From Prevotella jejuni (GTDB lineage Bacteria > Bacteroidota > Bacteroidia > Bacteroidales > Bacteroidaceae), in contig NZ_FZNZ01000014.1 in the NCBI RefSeq assembly GCF_900187995.1, positions 26,453 through 90,452 on the forward strand: a stretch of 64,000 nt of DNA, in the 5' to 3' direction. Numbering within the stretch: the first letter of the stretch is position 1; the number at the start of each line of letters is the position of its first letter. Shown here in pieces: positions 16,029 to 24,510 of the stretch. The translations under genes were made by a program, and so were the position numbers. Under the pieces are notes generated by a model that was not told where the DNA came from, made no database searches, and was given only the letters and a program-made list of their open reading frames with translations.

Positions 16029-18719
16029 CTAATTAAAATACTTCTGTATGCTCTCCATCAGAGGTGTTAGTTCACGATTGAAAACCCTACCGTGGCGGTC
16101 GACCATCTGTAGGGCATAGGCGATGAACAGCCTACGTTTAGCACGCGACATGGCCACATAGAACTTACGGGCATCCTCCTCATCCTGCTGCTTCGTCTTG
16201 TTGTAGGCGTTTGGATAGCGTCCGTCAGCAGCATCAAAGATGATAACATTATCAAACTCCAGTCCCTTGGCCTTGTGAACAGTCGTCACATAGATACGCT
16301 CAAGGATACTCTTACTATTGCAGAAATCGGCCTCTTTGAGTGTGTTAATATCCATCATGTACTGCGAAAGTTGTGGGGCAAGGGCGTTGGCAACTCCCTC
16401 ATCCGTCAACATATCTATACGGAGATAACGAAGGATATAGTCTAATCGGGGAATGTCATTGACTAATCCGTCGAGACGAAAGGCCTTATAAGCCGTAGAA
16501 AGCTCACTAACAAGGGCAAGCTCAGGGTCGGCAGAGGGCTTATAGAGACGGTTGACGGCCGTTCGATAGCTTTCGCCATAATTGCTTCGGAGCACATTTG
16601 CAAAGGGCTTCACCTTTGGGTGGTGGATAAAAGCCTCTTGACTGGCCTGTTTCTCACGTGCCTTCTCAGCACAGAGGCGCACAAGACTGACCGTTGCCCG
16701 CACGTCATCAATTGCCTGATGACTGTTTACACCCGTCAAGTGAAAGGTTTCGAGCAAGCTTTCCAACTTATAAGAATGAAGGCTCGGAGCCAGTAGTCTT
16801 ATCAGTTTGAGCGAGTCGAAGCAACGAATAGGATGTGCCTGCATCGTGTCATTACAGTAACGTTGCAGATTGTTGTCTAATATGTTGTAATCGTAGTTGG
16901 CGTTATGGCCGAGGATAGGACTGGTACCGACGTAGGCAAGGAAGCGTTGTAGGGCATCAGCAGGAGGGAGCAGTTCGCCCGTGGCCAGCTTCTCATGGTA
17001 GATAGCATACATCGGGTTCTCCTTGTCACCGAGCTTGGGCAGAATCGGCTTATCGGTCTCTATGTAGAGGTCGAGCGGTTCGCCAACCACTTCCCCACCC
17101 TTTATTCGTATGGCCGCAACCTCTATGATATCATCAGTAAACACATTCAAACCCGTTGTCTCAGTATCGAAGACAACGATTTCGTCCTCGTTATAGGCAC
17201 GAAGGAACTCTGCTGTGTAACAGCTTTCGGGGTAGAGAAGGAAATCGGAAGGCGTTAGTGCTAATTGTTTCAGCTTCCAATTAAATCGGCGAGCAAGGGC
17301 ATGAGAAGGGAAGGCATGCACCCCCTTCATAATACGTGTCCATGCGATAGAGTTATGTTCATTGGAGAGAACACTCAAATGAGCCAATAACAACTTGACA
17401 TCTGGTGTATCGAAGAGGTCACGCCCAGACACCCTAAAGTGGGTCAAGGCAGCCTCCGACATCGCTTCACTGATACGGTCGGCATCAGAATTAGAGCTGA
17501 CGATGATAGCTGTACGCTCCTCGCTATTCTGTTCATAAAGGCGGAGAGCCTCAGCAGTAATATCCTTCTGTTCAGCTTCAATCGTACTGCTATGTATGAT
17601 TCGTAGGTCGCCTAATGTGGCCTTCGTGTCGTTGTCGGAGAGAGGGAGTAGTTCGCGGTCTATCTTCAGTTGCTTTTCAGCATAGTCATTAAAGACATCG
17701 AGCAAGTATTTTGGCGAACGGTGATTGCGCTGTAGATGGTGGATATTACCCTTACAGCGCATCTTCAAGAGGGTTAACGTCTCCACTTTCGCCCCCATAA
17801 AAGAGAAGATAGCCTGCTGCTCGTCGCCTAAGTACATCACCATCGGGTTGTCCTTTGCCGTTAGAAGGTCGATGATAGCGAGTTGCATACCGTTAAGATC
17901 CTGCACTTCATCGACCTGTATCCATGGATAACGCTTACAGCTTGGGTCAGAACGATAGATGTCGTAGGTGAAGAGGAGCAAGTCCTCGAAATCGAAAAGG
18001 TGGTTTTCCTCTTTATAACGAGCGTAACAGCCAGCGTAATACATCTTCCATAGCAATACACGTATCCTATCGGCTAACTTTGCATCAAGCCCAGGTGCAT
18101 TCGCTTCGTCCATGTATTCCTGTGCATGACGATAGATATTCACTACGGCCTGTTCGTTATAATCAATCTTCTGTGAGCCACAGATGTGTTTTATCGCTTC
18201 TCTATCACCATCCGTAAAGCTCTCAGGATGGAGGTAATACTTCCATGGGTGGTGGTGTTCTAACTGATAGATGAAATGCTGAAAGAAGATGATTGTCTGA
18301 TAGCCTTTGTACCTATTGAAGTCTCTTGTTACTCCTTCCTCATCTTCATTGCGATAGTCTGCAATGATGCTCACCGCCTCTTCGTCGTCAATAATAGCCG
18401 AGTCGGCTGGTATACGACCCTGTTCAAAGAGAAACTTAGAGCAGAAACGATGCACATTACCTACCATCAACTCAGAGAAGTCACCTCCTACTACTTTTTG
18501 GATACGGTTGGTCATCTCTCTCGCAGCACGGTTTGTGAATGTAAGACAGAGCATATCCTCATACTTAACACCCCTTTCTCGTGCATACCTCACCCTCTCT
18601 GCGAGGATATGAGTCTTACCACATCCTGGCGACGCAAGCACAAGGTGATAGCCCTGACTTGACTCTACAACAGGTATCTGATACTGGTCTAAACTGGGTG
18701 TGTAACTGTTTTCTTCCAT
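16029..18719 (-). CDS. UvrD/Rep-type helicase with inserted DEDDh 3'-5' exonuclease domain
   Basis: 896 residues, superfamily 1A helicase. Walker A is ASPGCGKTHILAE near residue 30, motif II WIQVDEVQDL, motif III YLGDEQQAIFSFMGA, motif IV LQRNHRSP, motif V TTVHKAKGLEFDN near residue 815 and motif VI YVAMSRAKRR near 858. Between motifs IV and V, at about 510-690, lies a complete DnaQ-like exonuclease: VVFDTETTGLNVFTDDIIEV, then LGHNANYDYNIL, then HQAIDDVRATVSL. That slot is where the regulatory 2B subdomain of UvrD normally sits. The protein should unwind DNA and degrade 3' ends. Its promoter faces that of a separate exonuclease gene. Function in repair or in defence is open; the domains are clear. 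Confidence 0.9.
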   Translation of the reverse strand: MEENSYTPSLDQYQIPVVESSQGYHLVLASPGCGKTHILAERVRYARERGVKYEDMLCLTFTNRAAREMTNRIQKVVGGDFSELMVGNVHRFCSKFLFEQGRIPADSAIIDDEEAVSIIADYRNEDEEGVTRDFNRYKGYQTIIFFQHFIYQLEHHHPWKYYLHPESFTDGDREAIKHICGSQKIDYNEQAVVNIYRHAQEYMDEANAPGLDAKLADRIRVLLWKMYYAGCYARYKEENHLFDFEDLLLFTYDIYRSDPSCKRYPWIQVDEVQDLNGMQLAIIDLLTAKDNPMVMYLGDEQQAIFSFMGAKVETLTLLKMRCKGNIHHLQRNHRSPKYLLDVFNDYAEKQLKIDRELLPLSDNDTKATLGDLRIIHSSTIEAEQKDITAEALRLYEQNSEERTAIIVSSNSDADRISEAMSEAALTHFRVSGRDLFDTPDVKLLLAHLSVLSNEHNSIAWTRIMKGVHAFPSHALARRFNWKLKQLALTPSDFLLYPESCYTAEFLRAYNEDEIVVFDTETTGLNVFTDDIIEVAAIRIKGGEVVGEPLDLYIETDKPILPKLGDKENPMYAIYHEKLATGELLPPADALQRFLAYVGTSPILGHNANYDYNILDNNLQRYCNDTMQAHPIRCFDSLKLIRLLAPSLHSYKLESLLETFHLTGVNSHQAIDDVRATVSLVRLCAEKAREKQASQEAFIHHPKVKPFANVLRSNYGESYRTAVNRLYKPSADPELALVSELSTAYKAFRLDGLVNDIPRLDYILRYLRIDMLTDEGVANALAPQLSQYMMDINTLKEADFCNSKSILERIYVTTVHKAKGLEFDNVIIFDAADGRYPNAYNKTKQQDEEDARKFYVAMSRAKRRLFIAYALQMVDRHGRVFNRELTPLMESIQKYFN

Positions 18720-18755
18720 AGATAGTATTCTTTATAGCAGTAGATGCTCCTCCTG

Positions 18756-18763
18756 CAAAAGTA
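18756..18763 (-). promoter_or_regulatory. Bacteroidota -7 box of the helicase-exonuclease gene
   Basis: Minus-strand TACTTTTG, 37 bp upstream of the start at 18719; followed by GGAGGAG in the leader. Confidence 0.6.
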
Positions 18764-18817
18764 AGAAAAAGATTGGAAATAACTCGTTATCAGCCTAAAA
18801 GAATGAAAAGAAAGTTG

Positions 18818-18825
18818 TATCTTTG
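18818..18825 (+). promoter_or_regulatory. Bacteroidota -7 box of the DEDDh exonuclease gene
   Basis: TATCTTTG on the plus strand, about 87 bp upstream of ATG 18912 and about 55 bp from the divergent helicase box. The leader contains TATGTTACATAACATA (18839-18854), an inverted repeat. Confidence 0.5.
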
Positions 18826-18911
18826 TGCGTAGATACTTTATGTTACATAACATAAAGCGTCATCTACAGATTTAAGATACAATAGACGACAAATATAATT
18901 AACAGTAAACT

Positions 18912-19403
18912 ATGCAGGACTTTGCGTCAATTGACTTTGAAACAGCTAACTTTGAGCGATGTAGTGTATGCTCGGTAGGAGTAGTGATAGTAAGGGATGG
19001 AGAGTTTGTTGACTCTTTCTATTCGCTTATACAGCCTGAACCAAATTACTATCAATGGCGATGTACGCAGGTGCATGGGCTCACCTGTGCCGATACTGAC
19101 GGTGCACCGGTATTCAGTGAGGTGTGGGAACAGATCGAACCGATGATAGAAGGCTTGCCACTTGTGGCCCATAACGCATCTTTCGACAGGTCTTGTCTGA
19201 TGGCATCGTTCCATACCTACCAGATGGATTACCCTGATTATGAGTTCTTCGACACGCTGAAAGCAGCCCGACATCATTTCCCTCACCTCCCCAACCATCA
19301 GTTGCATACGGTCTCTTCAGCCTGTGGCTTTGAGCTAATCCACCATCATCACGCCCTTGCCGACGCTGAGGCTTGTGCGTGGATAGCACGAGAGATATTG
19401 TAG
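18912..19403 (+). CDS. Stand-alone DEDDh 3'-5' exonuclease (DnaQ-like)
   Basis: 163 residues, a minimal single-domain exonuclease. Asp8 and Glu10 in ASIDFETANFER form Exo I. AHNASFDRSCL supplies the Exo II Asp, and HHALADAEACAW supplies the Exo III His and Asp of the DEDDh type. Relatives serve as proofreading subunits (DnaQ), RNase T-like enzymes or repair nucleases. With no extra domain to bind a polymerase, the role cannot be assigned. It is divergent from a helicase that contains a second exonuclease domain, so the two may share a pathway. A GGTGTT minisatellite starts at its stop codon. Confidence 0.85.
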   Translation: MQDFASIDFETANFERCSVCSVGVVIVRDGEFVDSFYSLIQPEPNYYQWRCTQVHGLTCADTDGAPVFSEVWEQIEPMIEGLPLVAHNASFDRSCLMASFHTYQMDYPDYEFFDTLKAARHHFPHLPNHQLHTVSSACGFELIHHHHALADAEACAWIAREIL

Positions 19404-19756
19404 GGTGGTAGGTGTTGAGTGTTAGGTGATGATGAATAGATGATGAGAGGTAGTGGGTGTTGAGTGTTAGGTGATGATGATATGCTGCATGAGAGGTATT
19501 GGTGGTAATTTTGATAAGCTTTTTCACAAGGGTTGGATTTCGTTGTCTTTCTATATAAAAGATGACTGTAATAATCCGCCCAAGCCTCATATAGGATTCT
19601 AACTGAGCCAATAGGCTGTCTTAATGATACTATTGACCATAATTCTCATCCCATCTCTTTTGCATACAAGGGCATAGCGAACGCTATCTATCAGTCTTTC
19701 AAGTGGTTTTGATAGATGTCAGTAATATAAATGAGAACCTGCAAGCCTTGCAGAAA
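19403..19756. repeat. GGTGTTRGGTG-type minisatellite and empty intergenic stretch
   Basis: Two near-identical blocks GGTGTTGAGTGTTAGGTGATG ATGA follow the exonuclease gene up to about 19500. The remainder to 19756 holds no gene that I can support. Confidence 0.65.
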
Positions 19757-19788
19757 TTTGGCTCTTTTTTATTTAATTCATACCTTTG
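19757..19788 (+). promoter_or_regulatory. Consensus Bacteroidota promoter of ftsZ
   Basis: TTTG (19757-19760), 20 bp, TACCTTTG (19781-19788); leader of about 25 nt. Confidence 0.75.
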
Positions 19789-19818
19789 TAAACATAATCA
19801 AGTGCAACATAAATAACG

Positions 19819-21126
19819 ATGACAGAAGAGTATATCCCTATTGATTTCGATATTCCAGAGGACAAGACACAGCGTCTTATCAAAGTGATTGGCGTTGGTG
19901 GTGGTGGTTGTAACGCTGTTAAGAACATGTATAACGAAGGTATTAGCAGCGTCTCCTTTGCTATCTGCAACACTGATAGTCAGTCGCTTGTACACTCTAA
20001 CGTACCTGTCAAGATTCTGTTGGGTACAGGACTGGGGGCAGGAGGAGTACCTGAAAAGGGTAAGTCGGAGGCTGAACAGAATATTGAAGATATAAAACGA
20101 CTATTGAGCGACGGCACGAAGATGGTCTTTGTGACAGCCGGTATGGGTGGCGGAACAGGGACGGGTGCGGGCCCTGTCGTGGCTGGTGTGGCTAAATCGA
20201 TGGGTATTCTTACTATCGGTATAGTAACTATTCCATTCTACTTCGAGAAGAAACGCAAGATTATCAAGGCTATCAAAGGGGTCGAACAGATGCGTAAGAA
20301 TGTGGACGCCTTGCTGATTATCAATAATGAACGGCTTTGCGATGTGTATAGCGACTCACCTCTTCCTATCAAAGAGGCCTTTAAGCGTGCCGATAACATC
20401 CTACTGAATGCTACGAAAAGTATCTCAGAACTGATCACAGTGGAGGGTGACATCAACCTTGACTTTCGTGATGTTGAGAACACCTTACGCAGTGGTGGCA
20501 GTGCTATCATGGCTATGGGGCGTGCAAAAGGGGAACATCGTGTGGAGAATGCCATTGTGAGTGCACTCGACTCTCCCCTCCTCTATGGCAGTGACATCAG
20601 TCAGGCTAAGCGCATACTATTCAATATCTACACCAGTAACGATAAGCCTTTACTTGTCGAGGAGATGAACGAGATAGACGCTTTCATGGACACTCTCGAT
20701 GTGAATATAGACGTTATTTGGGGCACAAGTACCGATGACAGCTTGGGTGAGGACGCTAAGGTGACGATTCTCGCTACTGGTCTTGATAAGAGTAACGTAC
20801 ATGAAGCGGACGAGCAGACCGAAGAGATGAGCGAACACTATGATGAGATTATCAACAAACTGTACAAACCTGTGAGGCGTAAACCTGCTGTTGCTGAAGA
20901 GACAACAGTTTCTCCTACGATAAAGGAGGAACCCATTGAGCCAAAAGAGGCCGAACCTGAATTTATCGTAGAACCAACGATAGTACCTGAACCTGCGGTA
21001 AAGGTGGTCAGTCCAGAGCCTGAACCAGCAGCGCAGGAACCGTCTGGTCGACTGTCATTCTTAGACAGGTTGAAGGCTCGTATGCGTCAGCTGACATCTG
21101 AAATGCTTGAAGGAGGGGAGGAGTAG
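19819..21126 (+). CDS. ftsZ: Cell division GTPase FtsZ
   Basis: 435 residues. The tubulin/FtsZ GTP-binding core is complete: KVIGVGGGGCNAVKNM at the N-terminus, the signature GMGGGTGTGAGPVVAGVAK near residues 108-125, and the synergy-loop region GDINLDFRDVENTL that contacts the next subunit. The C-terminal 110 residues form a Pro/Glu-rich linker (EEPIEPKEAEPEFI and similar) ending in a basic helix SFLDRLKARMRQLTSEM. FtsZ polymerises into the division ring. In many Bacteroidota ftsZ follows ftsQ-ftsA in the division cluster; here it stands alone with its own consensus promoter and one unknown partner gene. Whether it is the only ftsZ cannot be told from the window. Confidence 0.9.
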   Translation: MTEEYIPIDFDIPEDKTQRLIKVIGVGGGGCNAVKNMYNEGISSVSFAICNTDSQSLVHSNVPVKILLGTGLGAGGVPEKGKSEAEQNIEDIKRLLSDGTKMVFVTAGMGGGTGTGAGPVVAGVAKSMGILTIGIVTIPFYFEKKRKIIKAIKGVEQMRKNVDALLIINNERLCDVYSDSPLPIKEAFKRADNILLNATKSISELITVEGDINLDFRDVENTLRSGGSAIMAMGRAKGEHRVENAIVSALDSPLLYGSDISQAKRILFNIYTSNDKPLLVEEMNEIDAFMDTLDVNIDVIWGTSTDDSLGEDAKVTILATGLDKSNVHEADEQTEEMSEHYDEIINKLYKPVRRKPAVAEETTVSPTIKEEPIEPKEAEPEFIVEPTIVPEPAVKVVSPEPEPAAQEPSGRLSFLDRLKARMRQLTSEMLEGGEE

Positions 21127-21130
21127 GCTT

Positions 21131-21715
21131 ATGTCTGACCCAATCATGCAAACCCCCGAACAGTTAGCCGACATTGTGCAGCATGCAAGTCAACGGCTGA
21201 TTGGCTTGGGTCGTTACGACCTTCTCTTGAAAAGCTTAGGTGGCTCAGCGGTCATCGAGGAGCTGCGCATAGAATTAGCAAAGAGTCGGCTGTCTCCTCT
21301 TGTCATCACTTCCGACTATCGTTTCCTGTTACCTGAGATGGAGAAAGAGGTTGAGTTGACCCCAGTACATAAGGCTGTGTATCTCTTCTTCCTACATCAT
21401 CCAGAGGGAATAGAGCTGAAACGGCTATCAGAACACCGACAAGAGCTATTAGAACTGTACTGTAAAACAGCCCGACTGTCTGACAATGAGAAGATTGAAG
21501 AGAGTATCGACCATCTTATCAATCCACTTGATAATGCCATCAACGAGAAGTGCTCGCGCATCAAAAAGGCCTTTTGTGATGTGATGGACGAGTATCTTGC
21601 AAGCTACTATATCGTCAGTAGCCATCGTAAACGGCAGCTCTCTAACTCTACCCGCATCTGGTATCAACGCTTGAAGATTATTACTCTACCACGAGAGTTG
21701 GTGGTTTGGGAGTGA
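21131..21715 (+). CDS. Protein of unknown function co-transcribed with ftsZ
   Basis: 194 residues from ATG 21131, which follows a strong GGAGGGGAGGAG ribosome site that lies inside the end of ftsZ. An earlier TTG start at 21107 is less likely. The protein is soluble and mostly helical. Recognisable stretches are LIGLGRYDLLLKSLGGSAV, TSDYRFLLPEMEKEVELTPV and FFLHHPEGIELKRLSEH. I do not recognise a family. The 4-bp spacing to ftsZ means tight co-expression, so a role linked to division or its timing is a reasonable guess, no more. Confidence 0.75.
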   Translation: MSDPIMQTPEQLADIVQHASQRLIGLGRYDLLLKSLGGSAVIEELRIELAKSRLSPLVITSDYRFLLPEMEKEVELTPVHKAVYLFFLHHPEGIELKRLSEHRQELLELYCKTARLSDNEKIEESIDHLINPLDNAINEKCSRIKKAFCDVMDEYLASYYIVSSHRKRQLSNSTRIWYQRLKIITLPRELVVWE

Positions 21716-21805
21716 TGGGTGGTGGGTGTTGAGTGTTGGGTGATGATGAATAGTTAACGAGGGGTGATGGGTGTTGAGTGTTAGGTGATGATGAATAGTT
21801 AACGA
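21712..21805. repeat. GGTGTTRGGTG-type minisatellite
   Basis: Two tandem blocks of about 50 bp, each GGGTGTTGAGTGTTRGGTG then ATGATGAATAGTTAACGAG. Confidence 0.7.
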
Positions 21806-21916
21806 GTAAGTATTGAGACTGACGTTGACAAGTCCTTTCTGAAAGGTTAGACAGCCTTATACCTTATATAATATAGCAACAACAAGAGATTTTGTAACCT
21901 TTTTCTACAAACGTTT

Positions 21917-22180
21917 GAAAGGTACACAACTGTTAACCAAAGGGTTAACACTTATCTTCAAAAGCATACACAATTATTATCTAAAGCGTACACAATTATT
22001 ATCTGGAGGCTTTGAACATATTATTCAAAGCGTCCGAACTAACAGTCCAAAGGCTTTACAAACATTGTCCGGACGCTCCGGACAAACTGTCCGAAGGCCC
22101 CGGACACGTTGTCCGAGGGCTTCGGACATATAGTGCTAAGCCTTCACACTTATTTTATTAGGTGCTAAATGATCAACTGA
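21917..22180. repeat. Phase-locked 22-bp modular array (locus F)
   Basis: Twelve consecutive units start at exactly 22-bp steps from 21917. They drift in sequence from AT-rich (AAAGCATACACAATTATTATCT-like at 21961 and 21983) to GC-rich with a perfect inner palindrome at 22071-22136: CCGGACAAACTGTCC, CCGGACACGTTGTCC. The common head is RAAGGC or AAAGCG. 22 is not a multiple of 3, so this is not a protein repeat. The stretch 22181-22319 has no gene. Confidence 0.8.
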
Positions 22181-22319
22181 CTGACCCTCATACGCAGATT
22201 AACTATGCTCAATCTCAACGAAGACTTGCGTAGATGTAATATATAGCAGAGGTATCCTTGATTAGAATATATAGTAGATATCGTGTATAGCAGAGGTGTC
22301 CTTGAGTAGAGTATAGGCT

Positions 22320-22396
22320 ATTCATCAACACCCATCACCCATCACTCAACACCTAACTGACATTCAACACCTAACATTCAACACCCATCACCCATC
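22320..22396. repeat. GGTGTTRGGTG-type minisatellite, reverse orientation
   Basis: Runs of CAACACCCATCACCCATCAC and CAACACCTAACATT, the reverse complement of the repeat seen elsewhere, abutting the pheS stop codon. Confidence 0.7.
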
Positions 22397-22397
22397 A

Positions 22398-23435
22398 CTA
22401 AGCTCCTTCGAACTCACGGAGGAAGCGGGTATCATTCTCTGAGAAGAGGCGGAGGTCGCTTACACGGTACTTGAGGTTAGCAATACGTTCAACACCCATA
22501 CCGAAGGCATAGCCCGTATATACGCTTGAATCAATGCCACAAGCCTCAAGGTCATGAGGGTCGACCATACCACAACCGAGTATCTCTACCCAGCCAGTAT
22601 GCTTACAGAAGCCACAGCCCTCACCGCCACAAATATTACAGCTGATGTCCATCTCTGCACTTGGCTCAGTGAATGGGAAGTAGCTTGGACGCAGACGTAT
22701 CTTCGTATCTGCACCGAACATCTCACGAGCAAAGGTCAGGAGCACCTGCTTAAGGTCGGTGAAACTAACGTTCTTATCGACATATAAACCCTCAACCTGA
22801 TGGAAGAAGCAGTGCGCACGAGCCGAGATAGCCTCGTTACGATAGACACGTCCAGGGCAAAGCACACGTATTGGAGGTTCGTGAGTAGACATATAATGAG
22901 CCTCATCGTTCGATGTGTGACTACGAAGAAGCACATTCTTCGTAACGTCCATCGTGTTGCTACGCTCAATGAAGAAAGTGTCCTGCATATCACGAGCCGG
23001 ATGGTCAGCAGCGAAGTTAAGCATAGTAAAGACGTGCTCATCGTCGTCTATCTCCGGACCTTGGTATAGGGTAAATCCCATACGGGCAAAGATATCAATA
23101 ATCTCGTTCTTTACCAACGTCAATGGATGGCGTGTACCGAGTCCGATAGGATAAGCCGTACGTGTCAAGTCGATATCATCGCTCTGTGCTTCACTGGTCT
23201 CCAACTGATCCTTGAGTTCGTTGATCTTGTTCTGAGCACTTTGCTTCAATTCATTAATCTTCATACCGACAACCTTCTTCTGGTCGGCTGCCACATTACG
23301 AAACTCGCCCATCAACGCATTGATTTCGCCCTTCTTACTGAGGTATTTCAGACGGAGCTGCTCTACGTCATCAGCACTCTTTGCTGTGAGTGCACTCACT
23401 TCTTTGAGAAGTTCTTCTATCTTGTCTAATAACAT
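22398..23435 (-). CDS. pheS: Phenylalanyl-tRNA synthetase alpha subunit
   Basis: 345 residues, the normal length. An N-terminal coiled coil (about 1-85) binds tRNA-Phe. The class II catalytic core has motif 2 at GRVYRNEAISARAHCFFHQVEG and motif 3 at YAFGMGVERIANLKY. A four-Cys insertion, SCNICGGEGCGFCKHTGW, probably binds zinc and is seen in many bacterial PheS. The enzyme charges tRNA-Phe together with PheT, which is not in the window, so the subunits are encoded apart here. It has its own promoter at 23456-23463, divergent from the DUF4348-like lipoprotein. Confidence 0.97.
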   Translation of the reverse strand: MLLDKIEELLKEVSALTAKSADDVEQLRLKYLSKKGEINALMGEFRNVAADQKKVVGMKINELKQSAQNKINELKDQLETSEAQSDDIDLTRTAYPIGLGTRHPLTLVKNEIIDIFARMGFTLYQGPEIDDDEHVFTMLNFAADHPARDMQDTFFIERSNTMDVTKNVLLRSHTSNDEAHYMSTHEPPIRVLCPGRVYRNEAISARAHCFFHQVEGLYVDKNVSFTDLKQVLLTFAREMFGADTKIRLRPSYFPFTEPSAEMDISCNICGGEGCGFCKHTGWVEILGCGMVDPHDLEACGIDSSVYTGYAFGMGVERIANLKYRVSDLRLFSENDTRFLREFEGA

Positions 23436-23455
23436 AGTTCTTGTTTATTTTCCTG

Positions 23456-23463
23456 CAAAGGTA
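23456..23463 (-). promoter_or_regulatory. Bacteroidota -7 box of pheS
   Basis: Minus-strand TACCTTTG, 21 bp upstream of the start at 23435, leaving a short leader with no room for a T-box or attenuator. Confidence 0.65.
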
Positions 23464-23538
23464 CAATTTATAATCGTAACGGAGAAATTCGCCTAATATA
23501 AATTTGCTTATTTCCTATCTTATTAGAAATAAATATCG

Positions 23539-23546
23539 TACTTTTG
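23539..23546 (+). promoter_or_regulatory. Bacteroidota -7 box of the DUF4348-like gene
   Basis: TACTTTTG, 30 bp upstream of ATG 23577. Confidence 0.6.
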
Positions 23547-23576
23547 CAGCAAGTTTGAGATGAATAAAAAGACTGT

Positions 23577-24434
23577 ATGAAAAAAGCGTTTTTACTTATT
23601 ATGTGTGTTTGTGTGGCTATGGTAGCTGTTACTACGGGCTGTACAAGCAAGAAGGTTGATGCCGATGACAGTATAAACACTGACTCTACAGAGGCCGATG
23701 AGGCTGACACTGTAGACAGCGTCGACTCTGCCACGGAGGTAATAGCTGCTACTCCTATGCCTAAAGCAGCTGACCAACTATTCGACGACTTCTTCTTTAA
23801 CTTTATTGCCAACAAGAAACTACAACGCAACAGAGTTAAGTTTCCACTGCCAGTCGTTAATGGTACAAAGACAACAAAACTAACTCGTGATGCATGGAAA
23901 ATGGATTACTTCTTCCGTAAACAGGGTTATTACACGCTTATCTTCGATAATGAAGCACAAATGAAATACCCTAAGTCAACCGACTTAGACAGTGTCATCG
24001 TTGAGAAGATACGCTTACAAAAGGGCACGATAGAGCAGTATTGGTTCGATCACCAGGATGGAAGCTGGAAGTTAAATCAGATTCGTACCATCTCGTTCAA
24101 GGATAGCTACAATGCAGACTTCCTCGATTTCCTCCATCGTTTCTTTACTTCTGGAGGCAAGGGCTACGTGAAGAGCACCTTAGCTTACACTGGTCCTGAC
24201 CCTAACGGAGAGGAGACTGCAACCGTGAACACCACTATCCCTGCAGAAGAATGGGCATCATTCCTACCAGAGATACCACATGACATGATTTACAACATCC
24301 TCTATGGACAGAAATACACAGAGACTGACCATAAGATAGTGACCTTCCGTGGATTGTCAAATGGGGCAGAGACGCAACTTGTCTTTAAGGCTCATGGCAA
24401 GAGTTGGAGGTTAGAGAAGATTATAGCATATTAA
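23577..24434 (+). CDS. DUF4348-like lipoprotein
   Basis: 285 residues. The signal ends in TTGC, a lipobox with Cys22. The next 40 residues are an acidic, disordered linker with five Asp-Ser/Thr triplets (DSI, DST, DTV, DSV, DSA) that fit the Bacteroidota O-glycosylation sequon. The folded part begins at about residue 60 (FDDFFFNFIANKKLQRNRVK, FPLPVV) and ends AHGKSWRLEKIIAY. This pattern matches the Bacteroidales family I recall as DUF4348, whose role is unknown. It is monocistronic, with its own promoter and a strong terminator. Confidence 0.8.
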   Translation: MKKAFLLIMCVCVAMVAVTTGCTSKKVDADDSINTDSTEADEADTVDSVDSATEVIAATPMPKAADQLFDDFFFNFIANKKLQRNRVKFPLPVVNGTKTTKLTRDAWKMDYFFRKQGYYTLIFDNEAQMKYPKSTDLDSVIVEKIRLQKGTIEQYWFDHQDGSWKLNQIRTISFKDSYNADFLDFLHRFFTSGGKGYVKSTLAYTGPDPNGEETATVNTTIPAEEWASFLPEIPHDMIYNILYGQKYTETDHKIVTFRGLSNGAETQLVFKAHGKSWRLEKIIAY

Positions 24435-24440
24435 TAAGTA

Positions 24441-24475
24441 AGACCCCCAACCACCCTGGTTGTGGGTCTTTCTTT
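24441..24475 (+). terminator. Rho-independent terminator
   Basis: GACCCCCAACCA-CCC-TGGTTGTGGGTC followed by TTTCTTT, starting 6 bp after the stop at 24434. Confidence 0.85.
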
Positions 24476-24510
24476 AATCCTGTTACTCGGTTGTTTAAGC
24501 CCCATTGCAG

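Noticed and set aside
21915..22133. 72-codon frame over the 22-bp array of locus F
   Set aside because: The 22-bp period is not a multiple of 3, so the peptide has no repeat; the DNA period is the signal.
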